Origin: Coniella vitis
Lineage: Eukaryota; Ascomycota; Sordariomycetes; Diaporthales; Schizoparmaceae
Assembly (NCBI GenBank): GCA_011317545.1
Contig: WUJK01000005.1
Span: 558,001-622,000, forward strand
Direction of reading: 5' to 3'
DNA: 64,000 bases
Position 1 is the first letter of the stretch. Each line of letters starts with the position of its first letter. Below, one piece after another: positions 1 through 12,575 of the stretch. The position numbers and the translations under genes are program-made. Under the pieces are notes generated by a model. That model had not been told where the DNA came from. It saw only the letters and a list, made by a program, of their open reading frames with translations, and made no database searches.

Positions 1-2
1 GC

Positions 3-1817
3 ATGAGTAGTCGCAAACGGCCCATCCTCGGCCGCTCCACCATCCGCCTCGTCATGCCCGACAGCGGCCGGCTGCCAATGAACTCGCGCTCTGGTGGTGG
101 AGGGAGCAAGTACTTGAGTTACTACTACAGCTCTCGTTACTCGTCTCCCACCGTCGATGCAAGGGAGAACAGCGGAAACACCGCGCTGCCGCCTACGACC
201 GCAACAGCCAGCCAAAGTCCCCCCGACATGCCGCATAGTCGGGACCTCACCACGGGTGGTTTCCACCGTTTCTCCATCCGTCGCCACAGCAGTAGTAGGA
301 GCGGGTCGCGCACAAGGTCCTCAAAGAATGATGCCGGCAGCAGCACTACAAGGCCAGCAGGGACCGACCGCCAGCAGTCCCGGGATTCAGCCACAACCAT
401 CATGTCCACCGAGACGGCTACCACCATTGTCGACTCGCCGATTGAACTCGATGAGTTCCCACTGCCTGTAGCGGGTTCCAGCCGGGGATCCTCGCTGTTG
501 TCGTCGAGTTTGCGGCCTACGCCACCGGTGGTTCACGACGATTATAGCAACAGGGGCAGGGTAGCAGTGCGTAATCTGTCACCTGTTGCCGAATCACTAC
601 AGTCGCAGTCGCAGTCGCAGTCGCATTCATCCGTGCGGTACCCAGAAATCCCCAAGCCACAGAGCAGTATCAGCAAAGGGCGACCAGGAAGCAAGACGGG
701 CCCGTCACCGGTTGTGAGGCTCACGCCCATGCCACCGGTGGCGAGAAACAACAACAATGGCAGTAGCAGCAGCAGCAACACTCAAAGGAACTTCACCCCA
801 ACATTCGGCGTCGTCGGGTCCGCTCGCCCAACAATCCAGTCTCCTCCTACTGCTGCCACCACAGCAACAACAACAACAACAACAACGGGAACTAGCGGTA
901 ACATCATCCCAGCCAAGCCAAGCTACGGCCAGATCTCAAGCCTCAGTTCTGGTTCAGGATCCACGTACCGATACGGGTCCGTCTCCGTCTCCGGGTCGGG
1001 AACCATTCCCTCGCAGACATTTAGCGCCAGCCGCATGGAAAGCATGTCCAGTACCAGCATGAGTGTCAGCAGCAACTTCGTCACGTACAAGTACCCTCCT
1101 GGCACAGCTCCGGCGGAGGTTGATCTCGAGCGCGAGCATGACCAGGAGTATAGTTCCCACCTCGGCGTTGTATCCTCGCGCAGCGGCTCACCAAACATGC
1201 CTGGCGCCGCGGAGAATATCTCGATGCCAAAACGGCGCGGCGGTAGTGGCTCTGGTGCTCATGCCGGTGCCGGCGCAGGTACGGCTCTATCTACGGATCG
1301 AGCAGGGTTGCCGTCGCAGGCGAGATCACAGCCTGGCATTGTTGGCGGTGGAAGAGGAAAAGGAGACAAGCAAGTCCCCAAACCAGCTGCCGCCCCCTTT
1401 TTCCCTCCGCCACCAACTGCTTCTTCTGCCATTATCACGCCAAGTGGCGGGTCTGCCTACTCTGCGCAATCCTTCAAGCAACACGCCGCGGCGTCAATGC
1501 GACCATGGCAACGAATACAGCAGCAATACCAGCAGCACCAGCACCAGCACCAGCACCAGCAACAACAACAAGGTTACTTCTACCCCTCACCACCATCCGT
1601 CTCAGACGCGCAATTACACGCTAGTCCAAACCTGAGTGCGGGCGCGAGCGCTGTCCCCTCGCCTGACTCGAGATTTGGTGACTACACTGGTGCTGGGTAC
1701 GGTGCCGTGACACCGACACCGACACCGACGCCGCCACCGGCTACATTCGACCAGTACCAGCAGAGCTCCCAACTGGGGAGGAAGATTAGTAATGAGAGGT
1801 GGAAGAGAATGGGGTGA
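3..1817 (+). CDS. Ser-rich low-complexity protein, C-terminal part, cut by window edge
   Basis: The frame is open from the left edge to a TGA at 1815-1817, so at least 604 residues are present and the true start may lie outside the window. The protein is dominated by Ser, Pro, Thr, Gly and Gln. It has Ser-Gln repeats near residues 200-208, a Thr run near 290, a Gln/His run near 510-525 and a Thr-Pro repeat near 570. I see no enzyme motif, membrane segment or known domain, so it is probably the disordered tail of a larger regulatory or structural protein. The stop codon lies inside a canonical donor sequence (GTGAGT at 1814-1819), so a further 3' exon cannot be excluded. Function not recognised. 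Confidence 0.6.
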   Translation: MSSRKRPILGRSTIRLVMPDSGRLPMNSRSGGGGSKYLSYYYSSRYSSPTVDARENSGNTALPPTTATASQSPPDMPHSRDLTTGGFHRFSIRRHSSSRSGSRTRSSKNDAGSSTTRPAGTDRQQSRDSATTIMSTETATTIVDSPIELDEFPLPVAGSSRGSSLLSSSLRPTPPVVHDDYSNRGRVAVRNLSPVAESLQSQSQSQSHSSVRYPEIPKPQSSISKGRPGSKTGPSPVVRLTPMPPVARNNNNGSSSSSNTQRNFTPTFGVVGSARPTIQSPPTAATTATTTTTTTGTSGNIIPAKPSYGQISSLSSGSGSTYRYGSVSVSGSGTIPSQTFSASRMESMSSTSMSVSSNFVTYKYPPGTAPAEVDLEREHDQEYSSHLGVVSSRSGSPNMPGAAENISMPKRRGGSGSGAHAGAGAGTALSTDRAGLPSQARSQPGIVGGGRGKGDKQVPKPAAAPFFPPPPTASSAIITPSGGSAYSAQSFKQHAAASMRPWQRIQQQYQQHQHQHQHQQQQQGYFYPSPPSVSDAQLHASPNLSAGASAVPSPDSRFGDYTGAGYGAVTPTPTPTPPPATFDQYQQSSQLGRKISNERWKRMG

Positions 1818-3481
1818 GTTTTCCAGCGGGGACTACATTATTTGAACTTTCATTCCCTACCCTATTCTTCGAAAAAATCCCTGGTGGTGGCTTTTTATTA
1901 CTTTTGTTTTTGTTTCCTGCTTTATTAGGGTCTCTTCTTTTGTCCCTTTTCTTTTTGTACTTGACTTTGGGGCACAAACTGGCTTTCTTGTTAAATTCTG
2001 AGGAACGGGGAAAAAAAAAACCACCTGTGTATATGTTTGTTTTGCAAGGCGTTTTGGGGTGCAGGGTCATACATATATATAATATATGTGCAGACGTCGG
2101 AAAGGAATTCCGAGGGGAACAAACGGTCCATACCCAAGCCTCCATCCATCCATCCATCCATCCATCCATCCATCCATCCATATATAACCTTACTGGCTAC
2201 CAACATCACATATTTGCATATCATGACTTGTATCTGTATCAAAAGTAATCAAAGAAATAAAGACTGCAATATCGAAGGATATATATATATATATATGGAT
2301 ACATACATGCATTCAGAAACAACCAAGAAAAAAGTGCCTCCAGAGTTTGAATGGAGACACAGAAAAGGGGAAAAGAACAAGGAGGGACATATGCCCACCC
2401 TGTGTGTGTATGATACATACCACCTACCTTGACCCATCCTTTTCCCTTTCTTCTTTCCTTCTTTCCTTCTTCCTCTTCTTTCTTCTGCTTCTTCTCCATT
2501 TCCTTCGCCTTCCTCCCAAGAATAGTGAATAGTGTTTTTTCAATACTTTTGACGTCTTCACGACACCAGCCAAGCATTCCATACAAGCGTCTAACTTGCC
2601 CTTGATTGTGCTCGTTTCAGCCGACCAGTCCAAGATTCATGGTTTTGTGACCTTACCTTCTCTACCCCCATGCTCTAAAAGACACACACCCTATCACTCA
2701 GATCACAACTCAAAAGCGACACTCTTCCGCATTGCAAATCAATCTTTTTGACAAAAAAGAGATATGATTTTCGAAACAAACTAAAACAAAACGCCTTCTA
2801 ACACCAGCATGCCTGTCATAGAATTACAAGAGGCACCAACTCATTCCCTTTGTTGTGCCCCCCTGTACCCCGGTTTCAAATTCACTCACTCTTGACTGGT
2901 CATGTTCATATCATAACACAACGATGGGAAAGGCCAAAGTCAAAGAAAAGCAGGTGCGACCATTTGATGAGAGGAAAAAACAAAACAAAAAAGAAACAAG
3001 GTGATTTCGCCTTCTTTCTCACCCAGACATACTTGTGGGCGCATCTTCCTCCAAGGTGAGAAATGATGCTCTCCATACCGTCGTAAAGGGATACATCCTT
3101 CAAGGGAAATAGACCAGGCAGACAAGCCAAGGTTGCCCAACCACCCACGCCGATAGAATTAAATTCAAAAGACGAGGCCAACAGCGATCATCATAGCGAT
3201 CATCATACACGCAGTAGCCCCAGTATAATAAGAGCATCAAGCAGTCGATTCGGAAGGATACGGGACATCACCATTCACTTGCCAGGGCCGTGTTGATCGG
3301 TGGTCATGGAAATAAACTCCCGCGTACTAACAGCTCTGCTGAGCGATGTTGGTGTTTCGTCTGCCAGTATGAACCCACTATTCGCCGTCGCGGGTGACTG
3401 GGATAGATTGGCTTCACCAGCCAAGAGGGGTCGATTGTCGGAAAAGACGGACTCGCTACGACGCCCACGCGCTGGGGCTGC
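1818..3481. other. intergenic, convergent 3' regions
   Basis: This lies between the ends of two convergent genes. It holds T-rich tracts that may include polyadenylation signals, a (TCCA)10 microsatellite at 2141-2180, a TA repeat near 2279-2297 and a CT-rich tract near 2436-2515. I see no convincing gene. Confidence 0.6.
2141..2180. repeat. (TCCA)10 microsatellite
   Basis: Ten uninterrupted tetranucleotide units are followed directly by a short TA-rich stretch. Confidence 0.95.
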
Positions 3482-5139
3482 CTAGGCCTGGCCTTGTGGT
3501 CCGAGGTCGCGTCCCGAGGCCATGGCCGACGAAGCACCGGGCTTGGAGGCCGGCGCGTTGTTCCACGAGAGATAGGTGTGGTCGCCGAGTTTTCTAAGAG
3601 ATGTGCGTTAGCATTTAACTTGAACGCTATCAAGCAGTAATGCAGAGAGCACAACGCTACGTACCTTGGCTTGAGCAAGTGAGTGACCGTGAACAGGACG
3701 CCGAGAACGATGCAGATTCCACCAACAACGACGTAGGCAATGCCAAGGAAGGGGTTGCGGCCTCCCAAGACTGTCCGCGTGCTGATGACAATCGACTTGG
3801 TGCCGTCGTAAACATCCGCTGGGAACCCTGTATTTACTCTGTTAGTTCTGCCTTTGAGGTTGACTGATACAATTGTCTCCACATTTGCCAGACATACAGT
3901 TTGTGATTTCCACCTGGTACTGGCCCTTTGCCAACTTGGTGTTGTCATTCCTCATGTAGAGCTTGCTGAAATCCGGCAAGGCAGCCGTGCGCATCCATAC
4001 GATGAAATGCTCATCGGCACGGACGTCTGGTGGTTGGTTGGTCTCTGTATAGCCATTAGGGTAGCGCACAACCCAGTTTGGCGGCACCGCAATCGAGTCC
4101 AGATCAATATTGGAAGGAAGCTTCTTGTACAGAGACTTGTCTGAATCCCAAGCGATGTCTGTGTCCACCATGGTATAATTGCTTCCGGAAGAGCCGACAA
4201 TTGTCAGGTTCGAAAAGGTATCGTTGAAAATGGAGTTTGCAATCAAGCCACACGGGTAGTAAGGCTTGCCGTCAGTGTCCCTTTCCAGAGGTTGGCAATC
4301 CGAGCTGACAGAACTATTCGTGAAGCCGCCAGTCCCGTCCAACTGCTTGCTATCAAAACTCTGAACGTAGCGACGGTGATTTTGGTAGAAGTTGGTGAGC
4401 TGGTAGTAGAAGAGGACGGGTGGGCCCATATCCTCGGGAATCTCAAATTGTATGATGCAATTCCGGGCTGCGGTCTCGACGCCGTCGAATGTGACGGATG
4501 TGTTCTCCTGGCGCCATTGTGCACTCAAGGTTGTCTTGTTCTTGAATTGAGAGAAGAGGTAGCTGCTGGGCACAGCGTCCCAATCGGTGGTGCTGTTTGG
4601 GGCCAATTGAGTGCACTTTGTGTAATCGATAGAGAGTTCTTGGACCTGTAGACGTCCGTCAGCAATGCCCTTGATCCCGTTGCACCTGGCAACGATACCA
4701 ACACGCGCAACCAGCACAGTCGACTTACTTGTGAGCTTGCGTAGAGAAGCAAGCCGCCTATGGGCGCAAATATGATGCCGATGGAGAAGAACAAGGGCAG
4801 CACCGTCTTGGGCGTCAAGATGGGTCTAGACACGATCCATAGTCAGCCATCACATATGCAGGTGCGAGGTTGCTGGCCAATGTGAAGTCTCCTACTCACT
4901 GCCATGCCTTCAGCCGTTGCTGCCGAAATGCGGTGTCTAAGAGAGCGATGATGCGATGGTCAGTCTCAGCCTCGTTGTGCGGGCCTGCGTCCGAGCAGCT
5001 TTGCGACGGCGTGGCGGTATGTCGTGGATAGCCACCACTCACTTGCTGGTCTGCGGCTCTTTTTCTTCTCGCCGCCTTTGAGCCCTGAATCCTGCGATGC
5101 AATGGAATCGGTATGACCGACCCTGGGCGAATCGGCCAT
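3482..5139 (-). CDS. Cdc50/Lem3 family P4-ATPase (flippase) subunit
   Basis: Six exons: 5043-5139, 4900-4936, 4729-4825, 3898-4645, 3665-3827, 3482-3593. They join in frame to 417 residues. The N-terminal cytosolic segment carries the family motif NTAFRQQRLKAWQ, followed by PILTP and a first membrane span (about residues 48-72). A large Cys- and Asn-X-Ser/Thr-rich lumenal domain follows, then GGRNPFLGIAY leading into a second span (about 350-375). The tail contains LGDHTYLSWN, also typical of the family. Cdc50 proteins are obligate partners of P4-ATPases: they allow ER exit and take part in aminophospholipid flipping at Golgi, endosome and plasma membranes. The length fits fungal homologues. 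Which paralogue (Cdc50, Lem3 or Crf1 type) cannot be decided here. The start is the first ATG giving the conserved N-terminus. Confidence 0.95.
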
Positions 5140-8100
5140 GGCTTGGGGTTTTTGAGTTTCGCTGGTTGCTGATTGTTGATTACTGTAATGGATACGAGGA
5201 CTAGAAACGGGGGCTCTGCGTCGGTGGCAGCGTCGGGTCGGCGGAGGGCGAGGCTAGGGCAGGCCAAAAGGGCAGCCGGGGGGGGCTAGGCCGTTGCTGG
5301 TGTGTTCGGTGATGACGATGGGGGGTGGTTGGCGAGGATAGAAAGGAAATTGAAGTCGGCAGTCTACAGGAACTGGAATTGAGCGTGCAGCGCGGCGACA
5401 ACGACAACGAGAGAGGGCTGCGTCGGTTACAGATGGGGCCTTATTTCCTAGGGTGTTTTGGGGGGGGGGCCAGACGAGACAAGAATAGCCTTCCTGCCTG
5501 CCCTAGGCCTAGGGTCTAACGGCGGGAGAAGGGACCGAGCCAGTAAGTGGCAGGTGGTGAGGGGCCTGTTTGCCTGTGTGCTGTAGCTGTTCAGCGGTTG
5601 TAGCAAGGCTGGTTGTGCTGTGGCTTGACGTTACTGCTGTAGGATAGGCCTGTGTTGCTATGTAAGGAGGCGCAGTCACAGCTGCATAGAAGTACTTAGG
5701 TAATACATAGTACCCACTTGCTGCATGCTTAGATAATGAGCCTACATTGGGAAAGGATGACGAAGCAGTCCCAGGCCACGCCGTATGTACTTTTTACTTC
5801 GTACTTTATATGCATTATTCTTGTACGAGCGCCGCAGAAAATGTACTGCACTCGCACGTACACCGCAGACTCCTGCAACCAAACAGCGAGACACTCTCAT
5901 CAATCTGATGCTTCCAATGGCACGAGAACAGATTAGCAGGATCGCAGCAGGGCTTGTCCGCCCAAACTTTGCGCACAGATACGTAACTTGTGACTGATCC
6001 AACCCGCCTCCACCATCCGCCAAGTGCTCGAAAGAGCAAGAACACCACCACCAAACAAACAGGCAGAAGAAGGGGACAACTCGTGGGAATGGCTTCGTTT
6101 GGTGAACAAGAGGCCCAGTCCATCCCAGACAATGTGGCTTCCACGCGGTCACCCTGCTGAATCCCAAAGGCGAGTGGAGCGTGGGGAAGTGACGACAGCT
6201 GTGCGATGCTGCGAGACATTGCGTCTTGCGTGCGGGGCGGTGATGGCATCTGCCTCTGTGCCTTGCCTACATAGTACATAGTCCTGCCTGCCTCCCTCCA
6301 CCGCTTTTCTCTCGACGTGCCCAAACGAAGCCCACCAGGCACTCAAGGGCCGAAGCACCCGCCGCGGCAACGCCGTACTCTTATTCAGCGGCGCCCGACC
6401 GAGGTTTCATTCTGGGTTTGGCGGCTGGATAACCAATGTTTGGGCTCGGGCAGTGGTGGAGGTGGATCGTCATGTCCATTCTCCAGTTCTTGATGGTGGC
6501 TGGCTACTATGTGAAAAGTAAAGGGCAAAGGTTTTTCTCCTAGTACATAGTACGGCAGGGAAAATCCAAAAGGAAGGACAACGGGCAAGCCGAGTCTCAC
6601 ACCGTCTTGCTGCCCCAGTCGTACTTGTGTCTCCACCCTCTGCATCGATATATCGAACGGCAGCCAACCCTTTTGGCTATAACCGCGACCGCAAGGCGCC
6701 CCACGGCAGCCGTCGGTGTAACGCGTGCAGACCAAGCCAAATCAAATCAGAACGGTTGGGTAGTTGCAACAATACAGACGTTCCCGTTCGTCTCAGACTG
6801 GGCCGAACTGGGACTGGACTGGGACTGGAAATGGATTGCACTCGAGAGAATGGGTCGAGTGGCCCGGCAACCAGCATGCGACGGGTCCGAAGGGACAATG
6901 CAAAGAAAGAAAGCGCAGGCTGCAGGGCCAGGCCCTGCCGGGGAGAGAATCAAAGGCGAGCCGATCAATGCCCTTGGCGGGCTGGCGGCCTGGGCGCTGG
7001 AGATTTCAGAGGCTCCGACGGCTGCTGGGCGGCAAATGGGGGGAGAAAAGGGGCTACTCTAATGGTAGGCGAGTTTGAGGCAAAGAGGACGCGACCACGA
7101 AAAAGAACAAAAACTGACGCTTGTTTTTTGCCGTTACTGCTCTGACGTGCTATGCAAGATGTATTGTGCATACAGCACACAAGCAACATACAATTGCTTG
7201 CTGCTGCTTTTGACAAGCCACTGACTGGACAGAAACTGGTCACCAAAGAAGAAAAAAGGCAAGCCAGCGAGATAGTATGCTGTCATGGCACAGCCAGAGG
7301 CAGCAAGCCAAGCCGAAACCATCAGTCGGTAGGTAGCCGGGCAGGGGAGTGGGTGTGAGGGGCGGCGGCGTGTGACGGAAACGGAGCTGCTGCTAGCTGC
7401 GAGCTGCAACAGAAGCAGGCGCAGAAGCTTCCACGGGGCCCAGCCAGTCCCAGTCCCAGCGTCAGAGGGCTGAGCGCCAATGATCAACAAACCCCCTAAG
7501 ACTTCGTCAGGGATCGCCACCTGGCCCGTGCGCCCGTCTTTTCTAGAAGCCTTGGGTCAGAGCGGCCCCTGCTCCCGCGGGTGGCCAGGAGCTCATGCCG
7601 GCCTGACAGCGCCCGTGAGGAGCTGGAGTCGCCCACTAACAGCGCAGCGTGCCCCGCCAGGTTGCTCTGCACCACGGCTCTATGCAGCCTGGACCCGCGC
7701 CAAGGGAGGCCCTGATGATGCGTTACCGGCGCAGCGCCTGGGTTCTGGGTTCTGGGTTTGTCCTGAGCCCTGGGTCCTGGCTCCTCTCCACCCGCCCCGG
7801 GAAGAGCGAAAGAGAAGCAGGCCAGAGCTTCTGCTGCCCTCATCTCCTGTGAGCTGCTCTGTCATTTTGAATTGCGCATCCTATCATTCCCTCGCTGCTA
7901 CTTACTTCAGCTTCGCTTTCCAAGCCAGCAGACTGACCACGCCCGCCCTTCTCACAAAGCTTGCTCTGCCCTGGCTCTGACCCTGGCTCATTTCCCGCAA
8001 CCCATTTCCCAGCTGTCCGGCTTCGCTTTACTCCTTGCAGACTACTCGCTTGCTGCCTTTCCGAACCAGCACGGTGCCACCGTTGCCGTCGTCCATGCTC

Positions 8101-9803
8101 GGTCGTGGCCCCTGCTCGACTCTACCTTCGACTCGACGCGACAGAACGGCCCTAGACTGAACTGGATTGCAGATTGATTGAGGCACCTCCACCGAGACGA
8201 GCTCAGAAAGCAAAGCTGTACGTACCACCGGGTTGGCGTGTATTGCGTCTTGTGCGTGTGCGTGTGCGTGTGTGTGTGTGTATCCAGTGTGTCTTGGAGC
8301 CTTCACTGGCTGCTACAGATAGCTCTGCAAGTACCTGCTTGCTCTTTCTTTGGCGCATCGCCGGGAACAGCAGAAGCAGAGCCCAAGCAAGCCCACTCTT
8401 GCCTTGCGGTTGCTCAGGGCAAGGAACCTCCAGTGCCATTGCTGCTTCGAGCTGCTCTGTCTTCTTTCTACCTTTTCCACCCCACTCTCTTCCTCGTCCA
8501 CGTCCTCGTCCTCGTCCTTCCTCCCTGCTCCCTCCTCAACTCCCTCCCTCCCTCCTTCGCCCTGCTCTCTTCTCTCACCACACCTTGAACTTGTTGTTGC
8601 CGTCGCCGCTACTGCTGACCCTTCCAGCCTCGACCCACCAAATATCCTGGCCAAGCTGACAGGCCGGCAAACAGACAAACATATACCCTGAGCGGATCGG
8701 CCCCAGCCTTGTCCTCGCCCTGGTCGTCAGCATCATCGTCCTCGCCGTCCTCCACCCAAAGAAGGTGTGCGCTCGGGCCCTCTGAAAAACCGCTGTCGTC
8801 TTCCGCTATCCGCGTCTGCTCTCGGTGGCCCCACGGTGACTCCGATATTGGCCTGGTTGACTACTATTCTTGGTTGATCACGGTTCCAACCCTCGTCGCA
8901 ACCACGTTGCCTCTTCTGATCCATATCAAAAAATCCACTACTGCTTCCTCACTCGGAAGCCTATCGTTCCTGATCTCAGGCTCGTGACAAAAGTCTCCGG
9001 TACGTTTCCAAATCCCTTGCTCGCTTGCACGCGTGGCTGCTTTGGCTGCGCAATTTGATGCCCTCCCCAGAGCTACCCGGCCAGCCTGCCCTTGCCCTGT
9101 GGCCCCCTCTCTCCTTTGAGGCCCGAAACGCTGCTCTGGTTGGTCCTTGGCATGGGCGACTCAGGCTGTCACGTCCACATGCCTGGTCGGACTACGCCGC
9201 TAGAAGGAAATAGATGCAATTCTTGTTTCTCTGGGGGGGGGCCCGTGTGTAGATCCGGCTCCTGTGGCGTTTTGGGGCCTCTAGAGATTGCTCCATTATT
9301 TTCTTTGACCGGCACTAGACTGCCCCTCCCCTGCCCCAGTCGGAGATGTCTCAATTTCCTTTTCGTCCCAGCATATCACCTGTCATTCGGCTGCTCCCCC
9401 CTTTGCCTTGTCCAGGGTCGTGAATAGTTTTGTCTGTCCATGCTAACAACTCAAAACAGCCTTGTTGCAGAAGAGAAGCATATAAAATACCCACCGCGGT
9501 CCTTGCGCCAGTCCCAAGGTACTTAATCAAGCCTGTGTTCGCTTGCCACGCTCGTTTACTCTTGCTACCCACATACCACGTTTTTTGATCTCTTTATATT
9601 TTTTTTTGCTCGCTCTTCTTACGATACCCCTCTGTCCATTCAACTCGTGTTTTTTTCTTGTTTCCCATACGGACATAACATACACCTTACTATTGCTTAC
9701 AGCCTCCAAGAACGTGTTTCTCGGACTGTCTATTCTTGTTCTTTCCAACACATACCAGCACCCTCTCATTTTCGCTGCTAGATCGCTAGCCCCGGTCTTC
9801 TAG
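5140..9803. other. long divergent intergenic region and PKA-R leader
   Basis: These 4.7 kb separate the divergent Cdc50 and PKA-R genes. Open frames are short and on both strands, with no recognisable protein. Three copies of TACATAGTA lie at 5704, 6268 and 6544. A GT microsatellite sits near 8244-8282. Pyrimidine-rich tracts (about 8450-8600 and 9580-9660) precede the PKA-R start and look like a long 5' leader. A possible leader intron runs from a GTACGT donor at 9000 to a CTTACAG acceptor ending at 9702. Confidence 0.5.
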
Positions 9804-11286
9804 ATGTGCACCATGGCTTTGCCACTTACTTACACGCGGGAGATACAGGATCTCAACGCCGAAGTGCTACGATCCAGACCGCAAGACATCCTCCAGTTCT
9901 GCGCCGACTTCTTCACCACACGCCTGGCATCCGAGCGTATCAAGTTGTTGTCCGAAGGTGCCCCCAACAAGCGGGTCAAGTTAGCCAACACAAGATCGCA
10001 AAATATGTCGAGCAGCTTCACGAGCCCTTTCGCGAACCCATTTGGTCACAGCGAGGGCGGCATGCAAAAGGTGGAAGAAGAGGAGGAGAACGACACCATC
10101 ACATCGCCCACAACTAGCGGCTTCAACAATATGAAGTCGGCTTCCCTCTTCAGTGGTCCCTTTGGAGGCCCCTTTGGAGGCCCCTTTGGCGGTTATGATA
10201 GCAGTCACGAGCCTCCAACCGGCCTCCGAAGCCCTCCCAACACGGACAGCTTCCCTGCCCAGTACAACTTTGGCCGCCGAACCTCTGTTTCTGCCGAATC
10301 CTTGAAGCCCACAGCCGAACACAACGACAACTGGCAGCCTCCCGTCTTCCCCAAGTCGAAGGAGCAGTTGGAGAGACTCAGAGGCGCTATCACGGAGAAC
10401 TTCCTGTTCAAGCACATGGACGAGGAGCAAAGAACCCAGGTTCTGAGTGCCATGCAAGAGAAGCCTATTCCAGCCAAGGGTATCAAGGTATGTTGTCATG
10501 CACCCAAGAGAGGAAAACAAACACCACTGGGGTAACGCAAGAAGACGGAAAAACTAACTGTTGTCACCAAATTAGGTCATTACTCAAGGAGATGCCGGAG
10601 ACTACTTTTACGTTGTCGAGAGAGGCAGATTCACCGTCCACGTCAATCCTGCTGGTGTCATGAAGCCCGGAGTCGATGGTCTCGGCAACCAAGTGGGCGC
10701 AATTGAAGCCGGCGGTTCCTTTGGAGAGCTGGCTCTGATGTACAATGCTCCTCGCGCCGCCACCGTCATGTCTGCCGATCCTCAGTGTATGCTCTGGGCT
10801 CTCGACCGCTCTACTTTCCGCCGCATTCTCATGGAGTCTACGTTTCAACGCCGCCGCATGTATGAGAACTTTTTGGAGGAGGTGCCTCTTCTCAAGAGTC
10901 TGACGCCCTACGAACGATCCAAGATTGCCGATGCCCTCGAGACTTCAAGGTACCCGCCCGGAACCGTCATCATCAAGGAAGGCGACCCAGGCTACGACTT
11001 CTTCCTGCTGGAGAGCGGTGAATGCAATGCGTACAAGGAGGGCCTTCACAAGGAGCGCATTATGCTTCGACACTACACTAAGGGTGACTTCTTTGGCGAG
11101 CTAGCACTTCTCAATGATGCTCCCCGTGCGGCAACTGTGATTACGGCGACTGAGGTCAAGGTTGCCAAGCTGGGCAAGAATGCCTTTCAACGCCTGCTTG
11201 GCCCAGTCGAAAGCATCATGAGGAGGACAAAATACGAGAATGTTAAGTCGGGCGTTGAGGATGTGGATCCGCTGGCGTCGGCGTAG
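9804..11286 (+). CDS. cAMP-dependent protein kinase regulatory subunit
   Basis: Two exons (9804-10487, 10576-11286) give 464 residues. A second ATG at 9813, in a better CACCATGGC context, would give 461. The N-terminal helix pair (about residues 5-45) is the dimerisation/docking region. RRTSVS at 158-163 is the inhibitory site; Ser161 makes it a phosphorylatable RII-like site rather than a pure pseudosubstrate. Two cyclic-nucleotide-binding domains follow. Each has a phosphate-binding cassette of the form FGELAL....APRAATV, the first near residue 275 and the second near residue 400. The subunit holds the PKA catalytic subunit inactive until cAMP binds. A triple repeat of Gly-Pro-Phe-Gly units lies near residues 115-127. 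The gene has an unusually long upstream region, suggesting complex transcriptional or leader control. Confidence 0.96.
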
Positions 11287-12352
11287 ACGAGCGCTAGCGG
11301 AATGTCACCGGATCCACTTCTTCGCAGGGAGTGGATTCCATTCAATATCGCATGGGACTCAGGGGTGGCGGTCGGCTGGGAGGGATACTTTTGGGAAATA
11401 TTGGCGTTTACCGGTATCATTATTTGATATTCCTACTTCATTCGCTTTCATTGAGACTTGATGGTTTATTATCCTTTTTTTTTTTTTTGGTTACTTTTGA
11501 CAAAAAGAGAAGACACGTTCATCGATACCTTTTTTTTTACACCTGGGGGGAAAAGACCTTACAATACGATATAATACCCTTTGACTAGATTCTTGGATTT
11601 GAATTTGTGTTGGTGACTATGTGAATGTGGTTGGGTTGCTTTGGTTGGTTAGTCGGCGATGATGGATTTAATGACATCCATTCATGGCTGACGCCAACAC
11701 CATTGGAACTTTTCTTTAGTTTTATGAGGTGACCGCCACACCATCTAGCTTTCAGGGGATGAGAAACTGAACAGACTATGCTTTACCGCAAACGGTTTGG
11801 GTTTTATTTGCAAGCCGCATTCTACATTTGGCCATGGTTGATCAAACTCTAGATTCATTCCGTGAAGTTGCTAATTTGCCGATATAGAACCGGTGTGCAA
11901 GGTCACAGAGTAGTGTATTGAATTATCTGGCGGAAAGATTACCAAGGTGTATGATTTGTCAGTCTTGTGAAAGCTAGCTTCCTAAGTTCATGGATCTGTT
12001 CCAGTCTTGTGTGTGCATATTAGCAAACTGACTTTTGCTCTTAATGAACCTAGAGAAGTATGATCCGAAGGAAACAGTGGGGTGGATGAAAGTCGTTGCA
12101 GCATGTAAATAAATGAGTCTACTTGTCTGACGGAGTCTGTTTTGTCTGTCAATGAATGTATAAATGAATAGATGCATGCAAAAGTGAATGCAATGATTTC
12201 GTTTTTTTAATCAACAAAGCACCTAGTCATTGCCTAGCCCGTTAGCCATCATTTCCCACAAAACAAGGATTGAATGTTATGAATATCGTCGGTATTTTGG
12301 AATTGGGGATTACTGGTTAATTTTCGAATTGGATTACTAAGTACCACGTCTG

Positions 12353-12384
<32 letters not shown>

Positions 12385-12399
12385 AGAATAACAAGCTTG

Positions 12400-12446
<47 letters not shown>
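12353..12446. repeat. inverted CA/TG microsatellite pair
   Basis: A (CA)n arm at about 12353-12384 and a (TG)n arm at about 12400-12446 flank a roughly 16-base centre containing AAGCTT. Because the arms are complementary and both include an extra AT step (CATACA / TGTATG), one strand could fold into a long hairpin. Confidence 0.85.
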
Positions 12447-12448
<2 letters not shown>

Positions 12449-12548
12449 GTGAAGTGAATAATGTATGACAAGGTCACTTTGCCACTCAGTAAGTAAGTAC
12501 ACCAAGCAGATGAGGAAGTAGGGGAGTTCTATATGTGTGTGAGAGGTA

Positions 12549-12575
12549 GGGGGTGAGGGTGAGGGTGAGGGTGGG
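12549..12575 (+). repeat. GGGTGA array, potential G-quadruplex
   Basis: Five G-runs of three or more bases are separated by TGA or T, which fits the usual four-tract quadruplex pattern with short loops. Confidence 0.7.

Noticed and set aside
6607..7145. Overlapping plus-strand frames of 104-172 residues
   Set aside because: Three phases are open together with Arg/Gly/Ala-rich composition and no motif; typical chance frames in GC-rich spacer.
7480..7980. 166-residue plus-strand frame
   Set aside because: Pro/Ser/Trp-rich with no domain, no plausible splice context, and frames open on the opposite strand as well.
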